Position numbers and translations under genes: made by a program | Assembly (NCBI GenBank): GCA_030528845.1 | Contig: JAUMYC010000067.1 | Location: 1 to 11,053, forward strand | Direction: 5' to 3' | Source of the DNA: Eubacteriales bacterium | GTDB lineage: Bacteria > Bacillota_A > Clostridia > Christensenellales > Aristaeellaceae | Length of the DNA: 11,053 nucleotides | Notes under the pieces: model-generated | What the model was told of the DNA's origin: nothing | Database searches by the model: none | Seen by the model: the letters and a program-made list of their open reading frames with translations, nothing else | In this document: piece by piece, positions 1 through 6,089 of the stretch | How positions within the stretch are numbered: position 1 is the stretch's first letter | Layout of the letters: every line of letters begins with the position of its first letter

Positions 1-90
1 CTGTTGTTTCTCTTTCCTTCGTTCTGTATCGTTTTCAAGGATCTTCTCGCGCTCATCCGGCTCGCTTGTCGCCGTTTCTCTCGAGCGCAG
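1..90 (-). other. 5' leader of a strong transcript leaving the window, possibly an rRNA operon leader (partial)
   Basis: This stretch lies directly downstream, on the minus strand, of a consensus promoter and contains no credible open reading frame with a ribosome binding site. Read on the minus strand it contains CCTTGAAAACGATACAG followed by purine-rich sequence. From memory, CTTGAAAA-type strings recur in the leaders and spacers of Firmicute rRNA operons. I infer that this is the start of an rRNA operon whose 16S gene would begin beyond position 1. A tRNA operon or another highly expressed gene is the alternative. No mature rRNA sequence is visible. Confidence 0.4.
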
Positions 91-95
91 GTGTT

Positions 96-124
96 ATTAT
101 ATACCAAGGATCACGCTTTGTCAA
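96..124 (-). promoter_or_regulatory. Consensus sigma-A type promoter, minus strand
   Basis: On the minus strand a perfect -35 box TTGACA (119-124) is separated by exactly 17 bp from a perfect -10 box TATAAT (96-101). An A-rich CCAAAAAG tract lies just upstream of the -35 and could act as an UP element. Transcription would start near position 89 and leave the window to the left. Twelve of twelve consensus bases at ideal spacing is typical of stable RNA promoters. The rseP terminator at 316-352 separates it from the upstream cluster, so it is an independent unit. Confidence 0.87.
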
Positions 125-159
125 CACTTTTTGGCGTTAAGGTATTGTGCATCAGAAAC

Positions 160-211
160 ACGAACAATAATGGGCGTCAAACCATATAAAACCGTAGCAA
201 ATACGAACAAT
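160..211. repeat. Two direct repeats ACGAACAAT upstream of the strong promoter
   Basis: The nonamer ACGAACAAT occurs at 160-168 and again at 203-211, 43 bp apart, about four helical turns. The sites lie roughly 75 and 118 bp upstream of the predicted start of the left-edge promoter. The second copy runs into a 12-bp perfect palindrome, AATGACGTCATT (209-220). The arrangement could bind a regulator of that promoter, but the copies are short and may be chance. Nothing else gene-like is seen between 125 and 285. Confidence 0.3.
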
Positions 212-285
212 GACGTCATTAACCCGCACGCACAGTCCGATCCATCCAAACTTCCCTTTTTGCTTTCGAGCCGAGTTTACACAAA

Positions 286-308
286 CCGCAAAACCGTGCG
301 GGCTTTTT
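286..308 (+). terminator. Short terminator-like hairpin
   Basis: CCGCA (286-290) pairs with TGCGG (297-301) around a 6-nt loop and is followed on the plus strand by GCTTTTT. The stem has only five pairs. In the minus direction the hairpin is followed by TTTGTGT, so it could also back up the stronger rseP terminator beside it. No plus-strand gene ending here is visible. Confidence 0.25.
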
Positions 309-315
309 CAAAATA

Positions 316-352
316 AAAAGAGAAGCTTTTTTCGGGAAAAAGCTTCTCTTTT
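316..352 (-). terminator. Intrinsic terminator of the rpsB-rseP cluster, 16-bp perfect stem
   Basis: AAAAGAGAAGCTTTTT (316-331) is a perfect inverted repeat of 337-352, with a 5-nt loop. It begins 16 bases after the rseP stop. On the minus strand the stem ends in CUUUU and is followed by AUUUUG, so a U-rich tail forms in the cluster's direction. The A/U-rich stem ends make it potentially bidirectional. It marks the 3' end of the frr-to-rseP transcript and insulates it from the strong promoter at 96-124. Confidence 0.9.
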
Positions 353-368
353 CCATCCAATACACCGC

Positions 369-1412
369 TCAGCCGCCGGTAAAAATGCGCGCGACGTCGC
401 GGAAGGTGATCACAACGATCAGACCGAGCAGCAGAAGCAGCCCGCCCGCGTGCACCCATGCTTCCTTTTCGACCGGGATCGGCTTGCGCCGGATGCCCTC
501 GATGATCAAAAAGAGGATGCGGCCGCCGTCGAGGCCGGGCACGGGCAGCAGGTTCATGATGCCGAGGTTGAGCGAAATGACCACCGCCCAGTTGAGCACC
601 ATGTCCGCGCCCTGCCGCATATCCTGGCTGACGGTGCTGATAATGCCGACAGGGCCCATGGTCTGCTCGATCACTTCCTTGGAAGTGAACATCTGGCGCA
701 GCGCGTCCACCATCATCGTGGACATATTCAGCATCGCATAGCCGCTCTGCTGCAGGCTCTGCACGAAATTTAACCGGACGGGCACCGTGCCGAGCAGAAT
801 GCCGATCTGATACGCCTGATCTTGCTCGTTATATTCCGGCACGAGCGTTTTTTTCAGCAGCTCGCCGCCGCGGTCGATCTCCAGCGATACCTCCTGCGCG
901 CCCGCCGCGCGGATGGTCGAGATGAGCTGCGCCTGCCCGAGCGGATCGCAGGTGAGCCTTTCGCCGTTGACAGAGACGATCACGTCGCCCGCTTCGAGGC
1001 CGGCCTCCTGCGCGGCGGAGCCTTCCACCACTTCATACAGCACCGGAGCGCTCTGATAGACGTCGAACGCGTTGTAAAACACGATCATCAGCAAAAACGC
1101 GAGCACGAAATTCATCAGCGGGCCTGCCGCAGTCGTCACCAGCCGCTTCCAGACGGGCTGGTTGCGCATGGCGCGCGGGTCGTCCATGCCCTCGTCCTCG
1201 CCAAGGAAGGCACAATAGCCGCCCAGCGGGATCAGCCGCAGGGAATATTTGATGCCGCCGCGCTCAAAGCCCAGCAGGCGCGGACCAAAGCCGATGGAAT
1301 ACTCCAGAATGCCGATGCCGCAGAGGCGGCCGGCGATATAATGGCCAAACTCGTGTACCGCGACGATCAGACCGAGGATCACGATCGCCGCAAGAACATA
1401 CAAAACGCTCAT
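369..1412 (-). CDS. rseP: RseP/RasP-type site-2 intramembrane zinc metalloprotease (M50)
   Basis: 347 residues. This is a membrane zinc protease that cuts transmembrane segments of anti-sigma factors and clears signal-peptide remnants in related bacteria. The zinc-binding motif HEFGH is at residues 20-24 inside the first membrane segment. AGPLMNF marks the second membrane segment. A PDZ domain spans roughly residues 120-200 and includes the EAGLEAGDVIVSVNGE core. The third zinc ligand is in NLLPVPGLDGG at 287-297, followed by a final membrane helix. There is a single PDZ domain, and the protein is somewhat shorter than B. subtilis RasP (about 420). I chose the ATG at 1410-1412 because AGGAGA lies just upstream and the HExxH helix then sits at the usual distance from the N-terminus. 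It begins 19 bp after dxr and is the last gene before the terminator. Its target sigma-factor system is not visible here. Confidence 0.96.
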   Translation of the reverse strand: MSVLYVLAAIVILGLIVAVHEFGHYIAGRLCGIGILEYSIGFGPRLLGFERGGIKYSLRLIPLGGYCAFLGEDEGMDDPRAMRNQPVWKRLVTTAAGPLMNFVLAFLLMIVFYNAFDVYQSAPVLYEVVEGSAAQEAGLEAGDVIVSVNGERLTCDPLGQAQLISTIRAAGAQEVSLEIDRGGELLKKTLVPEYNEQDQAYQIGILLGTVPVRLNFVQSLQQSGYAMLNMSTMMVDALRQMFTSKEVIEQTMGPVGIISTVSQDMRQGADMVLNWAVVISLNLGIMNLLPVPGLDGGRILFLIIEGIRRKPIPVEKEAWVHAGGLLLLLGLIVVITFRDVARIFTGG

Positions 1413-1431
1413 ACATTCTCTCCTATTATAT

Positions 1432-2580
1432 TCACTTTGCGCGCGCAGCGAGCTGCACCTGCGCGATGCGGCGCGCCTGCGCGTCCGCTTCTGTGACGGC
1501 CTGCAGGCTGCCGCAGTTCCCCATCGGCGCGCGCGCCATCGTTTCTTCCACGATCGGCACGATCTCGCCAAAGGGGATCTGTCCGTTCAAAAACGCGCCC
1601 ACGGCCACTTCATTCGCCCCGTTGAACACACAGGCCGCGCTGCCGCCCTGTGCAAGGGCAGCATACGCCAGCCGCAGCGCCGGGAAGCGCTCGGGGTCGG
1701 GCTGTTCAAAGGTGAGCGCCGCTGCCTGCGCGAGATCCAGCCTGCGGCCGGAGACGGGCATGCGCTGCGGGAAGGACATCGCATAGGCGATCGGCGCGCG
1801 CATATCCGGCACGCCCAGCTGCGCGAGGATGCAGCCGTCCTCAAACTCGACCATGCTGTGTACGATGCTCTGCGGATGCACCAGCACGCCGATGCGCTCC
1901 TGCGGCATATCGAACAGATAGCGTGCCTCGATGACCTCCAGCCCCTTGTTCACCATCGTGGCGCAGTCCACCGTGATCTTGCGGCCCATGTTCCACGTCG
2001 GGTGGCGCAGCACGTCCGCGATGCCCGCGCCGTACATCTTTTCCTTCTCCCATGTGCGGAACGGGCCGCCGGAGGCCGTGAGGATCAGCCGCTCGGGCCG
2101 GTTGCCGTCGCGCCCGCGCAGGCACTGAAAGATCGCGCTGTGCTCGCTGTCCACGGGCAGGATGGGCTTGTTGTTCCGCCTTGCGAGGCCCGTCACCAGC
2201 TCACCGCCCGTGACGAGCGCCTCCTTGTTGGCCAGCAGCAGCCGCTCGCTGTGCTCCAGCGCCGCCAGCGAAGCCGGGAGCCCCGCCGCGCCGACCACCG
2301 CCGTGAGCACGTCCTGCGCCTTTGCCGCTTCCACGACGCGCTCGTTGCAATCCTCGCCGAAGAACCATTCGATGCCGCGCAGATCCTGCGGGATCTGCTC
2401 CGGTTCCCGCACGATGCCGCAGACCTTCGGCTTGAATTCGCGCGCCAGCGCAAAGAGCGTCTCCGCGCGCGAGTGGATCGTCAGCGCTTCTACTTTATAT
2501 TCCTGCGGATGCTCGCGCACCACCTGCAGCGTCTGGCTGCCGATGGAGCCGCCCGCGCCCAAAACCGCGATCGTTCTCAT
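1432..2580 (-). CDS. dxr: 1-deoxy-D-xylulose 5-phosphate reductoisomerase (MEP pathway)
   Basis: 382 residues, the usual family length. It converts DXP to 2-C-methyl-D-erythritol 4-phosphate with NADPH and a divalent metal, the first committed step of isoprenoid synthesis; its product ultimately feeds UppS two genes upstream. The NADPH-binding loop GAGGSIGSQT is at residues 8-17. LANKE is at 116-120. The metal ligands D144, S145 and E146 lie in PVDSEHSAIFQ. TASGGPF (168-174) supplies the phosphate-binding serine S170. HPTWNMGRKIT begins at 193, and N211, K212 and E215 are present in NKGLE. One oddity is Cys206 (codon TGC) in VDCAT, at the position of E. coli Ser222, normally a phosphate-binding serine. 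The ATG start sits 10 nt after GAGG. The upstream gap to cdsA is 69 nt and carries a 10-bp hairpin. Confidence 0.97.
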   Translation of the reverse strand: MRTIAVLGAGGSIGSQTLQVVREHPQEYKVEALTIHSRAETLFALAREFKPKVCGIVREPEQIPQDLRGIEWFFGEDCNERVVEAAKAQDVLTAVVGAAGLPASLAALEHSERLLLANKEALVTGGELVTGLARRNNKPILPVDSEHSAIFQCLRGRDGNRPERLILTASGGPFRTWEKEKMYGAGIADVLRHPTWNMGRKITVDCATMVNKGLEVIEARYLFDMPQERIGVLVHPQSIVHSMVEFEDGCILAQLGVPDMRAPIAYAMSFPQRMPVSGRRLDLAQAAALTFEQPDPERFPALRLAYAALAQGGSAACVFNGANEVAVGAFLNGQIPFGEIVPIVEETMARAPMGNCGSLQAVTEADAQARRIAQVQLAARAK

Positions 2581-2597
2581 AGCCCTAATACCTCATA

Positions 2598-2621
2598 CAG
2601 GGAGCGATCGCTCGCTCCCTG
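2598..2621 (-). other. Perfect 10-bp hairpin between cdsA and dxr
   Basis: CAGGGAGCGA (2598-2607) pairs perfectly with TCGCTCCCTG (2612-2621) around a 4-nt loop. On the minus strand no U-tract follows; the next bases lead straight into the GAGG ribosome binding site and the dxr ATG. It is therefore not a normal terminator. It could be an mRNA processing or stability element, or could tune dxr translation. Confidence 0.7.
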
Positions 2622-2649
2622 CCTTTCATTGTATGCGTTTCTCTGTCTC

Positions 2650-3498
2650 TTATACGATCAGCATCGTCAGGATCACAGCCAGCAGGCCGTTGAACAGATG
2701 GCTGTCCAGCCTGTCCATCACGCCGCCATGGCCGGGGAAGATCGTGCCGTAATCCTTCACGCCGCAATAGCGCTTGATCACCGAGGCGCAAAGGTCTCCG
2801 CACTGCGCCGAAATGCCGACCACCAGCCCGAAGATCGCACAGATCCACAGCGCGGGGAACTGACCGGCATACTGCTGCCACGCCGGGATCACAGCGCAGG
2901 CCAGCCGCATCAGCAGCGGCAGGACGACAGCCGTGAGCACAGCGCTCACCAGCCCGGCCAAACTGCCCTCCACTGTCTTTTTGGGGCTGAGCTTGGGCGC
3001 GAGCAGGCGCTTGCCGTAGAGAGAGCCGATCTCGTAGGCGCCGATGTCGCTGAAGATCGCCGTATAGTAGATCAGCCCCGAGACCAGCCTCGCATGCAGA
3101 GGCGAGGGGATGTACGTGGGCATATACAAAAGGCCGAAGAGCATCCCGGGATAGAGGATCGGGAACAGCGTGGAAAAGAGCGCGTCGCTCTCGATGTCCC
3201 CTTTGAGCATGACCGCGCAAAGGCCCGCGACCGTGGCCCCTGCCGTCAGAAGAAACAGGCCTTCCAGCCCGCCAAGATGGCACACGGGCAGGCTGAGCGC
3301 CGCATAACCGAGCCCGACCCAGCGGATGGGCTTCGAGCCCCTGTGCTGCAGCGAGGAGTAGACCTCATACACGCCGATGAAATTGAGCGCCCACAGCACG
3401 CAGCGCATCGTCCAGCCGTGCAGCAGCCACACCAAAACAAACATCACGCCAAGGCTCACGCCCGTGATCCGGCGCCTGATCACTCCCGGTTTATACAT
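2650..3498 (-). CDS. cdsA: Phosphatidate cytidylyltransferase (CDP-diglyceride synthase)
   Basis: 282 residues, integral membrane. It makes CDP-diacylglycerol from CTP and phosphatidic acid, the branch point of phospholipid synthesis. The protein is mostly hydrophobic helices. It carries FSDIGAYEIGSLYGKR at 149-164, SPKKTVEG at 171-178, and a complete C-terminal CdsA signature at 239-265 (S239, K242-R243, K248-D249, H257-G258-G259, D262-R263 and D265). The ATG at 3496-3498 is preceded by AGGAGAGG at good spacing and overlaps the uppS stop by 8 nt, so the two are probably translationally coupled. Length and motifs are normal. Confidence 0.96.
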   Translation of the reverse strand: MYKPGVIRRRITGVSLGVMFVLVWLLHGWTMRCVLWALNFIGVYEVYSSLQHRGSKPIRWVGLGYAALSLPVCHLGGLEGLFLLTAGATVAGLCAVMLKGDIESDALFSTLFPILYPGMLFGLLYMPTYIPSPLHARLVSGLIYYTAIFSDIGAYEIGSLYGKRLLAPKLSPKKTVEGSLAGLVSAVLTAVVLPLLMRLACAVIPAWQQYAGQFPALWICAIFGLVVGISAQCGDLCASVIKRYCGVKDYGTIFPGHGGVMDRLDSHLFNGLLAVILTMLIV

Positions 3499-4303
3499 CG
3501 CTTTGCCTCTCCTTGGGCGCCTCGTTTCTTCCGCCGAAGCGCCTGTCCCGTTTTGCGTATTCCCAAAGATCCTCCAGATACCGCTCTTTTGTGAAATCCG
3601 GCCAGAGCACCGGATCAAAGAGCAGCTCCGCATAGACGCTCTGCCAGGGCAGCATGTTGGAAAGCCTCTGCTCGCCGCTGGTGCGGATGAGCAGATCCAC
3701 ATCCGGCAGATCGCCGGTATACAGCCCGGCCTGCAGGTCCTGCTGGGTGAAGCCGTCCGGATCCTCCCCCGCCTGCGCGCGTTTGGCCAGCTGCTTTGCC
3801 GCGTGCAGAAGCTCCTGCCGGCCTCCGTAATTGAGCGCGATGGCCAGCGTCAGGCCCGTGTTGTCCTTGGAGCGTTCCATCGCCCGCAGCACGGCCTCCT
3901 TCTGCGGCAGCGGCAGCCCGTCTACGTCGCCGAGGATGCGGATGCGCACGTTTTCTTCGCAAAGCTCGTCGATCTCGCTGCGGAAATAGCGCAGCAGCAG
4001 CGCCATCAGCGCGTCCACCTCGTCTCTGGAGCGGGACCAGTTTTCCGTCGAAAACGCGTAGATCGTCAAGACTTTGATGCCGATATCGCTCGAGAAGCGG
4101 ATGATCCCGCGCAGAGCCTCCGTGCCGGCCTGATGCCCCGCCGCGCGCGGCAGGTTTCTCTGCTTTGCCCAGCGGCCGTTGCCGTCCATGATGATGGCCA
4201 CGTGCGCGGGCAGCTTCGGCGGCAGCTGCATCGGCTGTGCGGGCTTTTCTTTTTCAGGCTGCGCCGCCCCAAACAGGCCGCGGAACCATGCTGCGACGTC
4301 CAA
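3491..4303 (-). CDS. uppS: Undecaprenyl diphosphate synthase (cis-prenyltransferase)
   Basis: 270 residues from the preferred TTG start. It adds isopentenyl diphosphate units to farnesyl diphosphate to make the C55 lipid carrier for peptidoglycan and other wall polymers. Visible motifs are DGNGRWAKQRN at 40-50 with catalytic Asp40, YAFSTENW at 82-89, NYGGRQEL at 158-165, and the substrate-binding block LLIRTSGEQRLSN from 204, then WQSVYAEL. Two starts are possible. The TTG at 4301-4303 has a perfect AGGAGG seven bases upstream and gives an N-terminus like that of B. subtilis UppS. The in-frame ATG at 4331-4333 would give 280 residues and overlaps the stop of the preceding small gene as ATGA, but AGAGG lies only one base before it. 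I favour TTG, moderately; the family assignment is firm. The 3' end overlaps cdsA by 8 nt. Confidence 0.96.
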   Translation of the reverse strand: MDVAAWFRGLFGAAQPEKEKPAQPMQLPPKLPAHVAIIMDGNGRWAKQRNLPRAAGHQAGTEALRGIIRFSSDIGIKVLTIYAFSTENWSRSRDEVDALMALLLRYFRSEIDELCEENVRIRILGDVDGLPLPQKEAVLRAMERSKDNTGLTLAIALNYGGRQELLHAAKQLAKRAQAGEDPDGFTQQDLQAGLYTGDLPDVDLLIRTSGEQRLSNMLPWQSVYAELLFDPVLWPDFTKERYLEDLWEYAKRDRRFGGRNEAPKERQSDV

Positions 4304-4310
4304 AGCGGCG

Positions 4311-4316
4311 CCTCCT
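4311..4316 (-). promoter_or_regulatory. Perfect Shine-Dalgarno AGGAGG that points to a TTG start for uppS
   Basis: AGGAGG on the minus strand, seven bases before TTG (4301-4303). It lies inside the extra ten codons that the upstream ATG at 4331-4333 would add. It uses AGA and GGA codons that look unusual for this GC-rich sequence, which suggests selection for ribosome binding rather than for protein. Confidence 0.65.
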
Positions 4317-4329
4317 CTCTCTTTTGGGT

Positions 4330-4545
4330 TCATTCCTCTTGCGCGCGGTCCTCCCGCACGGGCTGCGGGAAAAACGCGGCCGTGATACAGCCGCGCGAAA
4401 AATCTGCCCGAACCACGCGCCACAGGCCCCTCTCGCAGGGGAGGCCGCGCGGCGGAGCGGTCTTTTCCACCGCCGGCTCGCGCCCCGTCTCCCTGCGGAA
4501 TCTATCGACGGCCTGTTCCAGTTCCAGTCCGACGATCTGCGTCAT
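4330..4545 (-). CDS. Small uncharacterised protein encoded between frr and uppS
   Basis: 71 residues, function unknown. Its ATG (4543-4545) overlaps the frr stop as ATGA. Its own TGA (4330-4332) overlaps an in-frame ATG of the uppS frame in the same way. That tight packing, together with the otherwise unexplained 238-nt gap before the preferred uppS start, argues for a real, translationally coupled gene. The sequence opens with IVGLELEQAVDRF and continues with a TAPPRG loop near 29-34, WRVVRADF at 42-49, and a short ITAAFF strand at 54-59. The order (G-x-x-L-E-x-A helix, Pro-rich turn, two strands) is loosely like half a PASTA domain; that is inference. No signal peptide or membrane segment is seen, so it is probably cytoplasmic. 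The last 12 residues are charged. Its initiation signal is weak, as expected for re-initiation. Confidence 0.7.
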   Translation of the reverse strand: MTQIVGLELEQAVDRFRRETGREPAVEKTAPPRGLPCERGLWRVVRADFSRGCITAAFFPQPVREDRAQEE

Positions 4546-5099
4546 ACGGACATGATCTCTTTTTCCTTGTCGGCGGCCAGCTTGTCCAGATCCTTGATCT
4601 TGGCGTCGGTCGTCTTCTGCAGCTTTTCCTCGGCCAGCTTCTGGTCGTCCTCGGTCATCTCGCCGTCCTTCTTGAGCTTCTTGAACTGCTCCATAGCGTC
4701 GCGGCGGATGGAACGGATGGCGACTTTGCCTTCCTCGGCCAGCTTGCGCACCTGCTTGGTCAGCTCCTTGCGGCGCTCCTCGTTCAGCTCCGGCACGATC
4801 AGGCGGATCACCTTGCCGTCGTTGCTGGGGTTGATGCCGATGTCGCTCTTCTGGATGGCCTTTTCCACCTGCGAGATCATCTTGGTGTCCCACAGATTGA
4901 TCACCAGCATGCGCGGCTCGGGAGAGGTCACGTTGCCGAGCTGGTTGATGGGCGTGGGCGTGCCGTAATAATCGACGGTGATGCGGTCGAGGATCTGCGG
5001 GTTGGCGCGGCCTGCGCGCAGCGTGGCAAATTCCTTCTGCACGACGGCGATGGTTTTGTCCATTTTATCGGAAGCAGCCTTAATATTGTCAGTATACAT
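4542..5099 (-). CDS. frr: Ribosome recycling factor
   Basis: 185 residues, exactly the usual length. Together with EF-G it splits the post-termination ribosome. The signature LRAGRANP is at 27-34, followed by the beta domain with DYYGTPTPINQL. RLIVPELNEERRKEL and VAIRSIRRD are in the second half, which returns to the long, charged three-helix bundle. The ATG at 5097-5099 is preceded by GGAGGG at 6 nt. An in-frame ATG six codons upstream has no comparable site and would add non-conserved residues. It is the first gene after the promoter at 5170-5198. Its TGA overlaps the next ATG. Confidence 0.97.
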   Translation of the reverse strand: MYTDNIKAASDKMDKTIAVVQKEFATLRAGRANPQILDRITVDYYGTPTPINQLGNVTSPEPRMLVINLWDTKMISQVEKAIQKSDIGINPSNDGKVIRLIVPELNEERRKELTKQVRKLAEEGKVAIRSIRRDAMEQFKKLKKDGEMTEDDQKLAEEKLQKTTDAKIKDLDKLAADKEKEIMSV

Positions 5100-5169
5100 G
5101 GAAGTCCCTCCCTGCAAAATGATTGCTTTTTTTCAACGCCCTTCCTTCCGGGCATAGGCCGATAGATAT

Positions 5170-5198
5170 ATTGTACCGAATCCCGGCCCAAATGACAA
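5170..5198 (-). promoter_or_regulatory. Promoter of the frr-uppS-cdsA-dxr-rseP transcript
   Basis: TTGTCA (5193-5198) and TACAAT (5170-5175) on the minus strand are 17 bp apart; each box is one base off consensus. Transcription would start near 5163, giving a leader of about 64 nt before frr. The leader holds only a weak GCCC/GGGC hairpin. The -35 box lies immediately beyond the pyrH 3' hairpin, so the terminator and the new promoter abut. Confidence 0.72.
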
Positions 5199-5200
5199 GA

Positions 5201-5231
5201 GCGGACGCGCCATTTTATTAGCTTCGTCCGC
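5201..5231 (-). terminator. Hairpin after pyrH, weak terminator
   Basis: GCGGACG (5201-5207) pairs with CGTCCGC (5225-5231) across a 17-nt loop. On the minus strand it is followed by TCTTGTCATTT, which is only moderately U-rich. It probably gives partial termination after pyrH, allowing read-through to join transcripts from the frr promoter. It could also act as an mRNA 3' stabiliser. Confidence 0.45.
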
Positions 5232-5264
5232 CCATTTTCATATTTGCGCCAATCTTTTCGCCTC

Positions 5265-5963
5265 TCAGGCGTGCACAGTGGTGCCGATCTGCTCGCCCTT
5301 GACCACGCGCAGGATGTTCTCCGGCTTGTCCATGTGGAACACGCGCAGCTCCTTCACGCCCCTGTCCATCAGCAGCTGGAAGGCTGTCTGGTCCATCACC
5401 TTCAGGTTCATGTGGATGCAGTCGGCATACGTCACGTCCCTGAGCAGCTTCGCCTCCGGGTTCTTGCGCGGGTCGGAATCATACACGCCTTCGACCGTCG
5501 TGCCCTTGAACACGGTGTCGGCCTTGAGCTCGGCAGCGCGCAGAGCCACGGCCGTGTCCGTGGTGAAGAACGGGTTGCCGCTGCCGCCGGCCAGCAGCGC
5601 GATGCCGCCGTTTCTGAGGCATTCGTCCGCAGCTGCGGCGGTGTAGAGCCTTGCAAAGCGGTTCATCTCCTGCGCGGTGAAGACTTCCGCCTTCACGCCC
5701 TCGCGCAGCAGGAAATCCTGCGCGCACAGCGCGTTGATGACCGTGGCGAGCATGCCCATCTGGTCTGCGTTGACCGGGTCCATATCGCTGGAGAACCTGC
5801 CGCGCCAGATATTCCCGCCGCCGATGACCACGCCGGGCTCCACGCCCATGCGCGCCACCTCGGCCAGAACATGCGCCACCTCGCGGCAGCGCGCCTCGTC
5901 AAAACAGCCGTTGCCGGAGGAGAGCGATTCGCCGCTGAGCTTGATCAAAATCCTCTTTTTCAT
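5265..5963 (-). CDS. pyrH: Uridylate kinase (UMP kinase)
   Basis: 232 residues, normal length. It phosphorylates UMP to UDP with ATP, a hexameric amino-acid-kinase-fold enzyme specific to bacteria and archaea. Motifs are LIKLSGESL at 6-14 with Lys8, the glycine-rich GGGNIWRG at 48-55, the UMP-site acidic residue D67 in ADQMGMLAT, FFTTDTAVALRA at 132-143 and EGVYDSDPRKNPEA at 158-171. The protein ends with GTTV, near the usual GTTI. The ATG at 5961-5963 has AAAGGATGG somewhat far upstream. No promoter is obvious in the 80 bp between the tsf terminator and the gene, so it may depend on read-through from rpsB-tsf. Confidence 0.97.
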   Translation of the reverse strand: MKKRILIKLSGESLSSGNGCFDEARCREVAHVLAEVARMGVEPGVVIGGGNIWRGRFSSDMDPVNADQMGMLATVINALCAQDFLLREGVKAEVFTAQEMNRFARLYTAAAADECLRNGGIALLAGGSGNPFFTTDTAVALRAAELKADTVFKGTTVEGVYDSDPRKNPEAKLLRDVTYADCIHMNLKVMDQTAFQLLMDRGVKELRVFHMDKPENILRVVKGEQIGTTVHA

Positions 5964-6022
5964 GTCGATCGACCATCCTTTCTGTCGTAGCAGGGCTTCC
6001 GAAGCCCATCGAAAAGCGCCCG

Positions 6023-6044
6023 AAAAAAGCGGCCCCGCGTCCGC
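6023..6044 (-). terminator. Possible second, weak terminator after tsf
   Basis: On the minus strand GCGG (6041-6044) can pair with CCGC (6029-6032), followed directly by six T (6023-6028). The stem is only four pairs, so alone it would be weak. It lies just behind the strong terminator and may back it up. Confidence 0.3.
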
Positions 6045-6076
6045 AAAAACAGCCGCCGGAAAAACTCCGACGGCTG
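6045..6076 (-). terminator. Intrinsic terminator of rpsB-tsf
   Basis: On the minus strand CAGCCGTCGGA (6066-6076) pairs with TCCGGCGGCTG (6050-6060): eleven pairs including one U-G wobble, a 5-nt loop, then five T (6045-6049). It begins 13 bases beyond the tsf stop. It should limit transcription into pyrH and allow the two abundant translation proteins to be made in excess of UMP kinase. Confidence 0.88.
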
Positions 6077-6089
6077 AATAAAGAACAGA

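Noticed and set aside
4..316. Short plus-strand frames at the left edge
   Set aside because: No ribosome binding site and no homology recognised; they overlap a strong minus-strand promoter and its leader.
1858..3594. Plus-strand open frame of 578 codons antisense to dxr and cdsA
   Set aside because: Its product is rich in Arg, His, Ala and Gln with no recognisable domain, as expected for the mirror of GC-rich coding DNA. The minus strand carries two fully motif-supported genes here.
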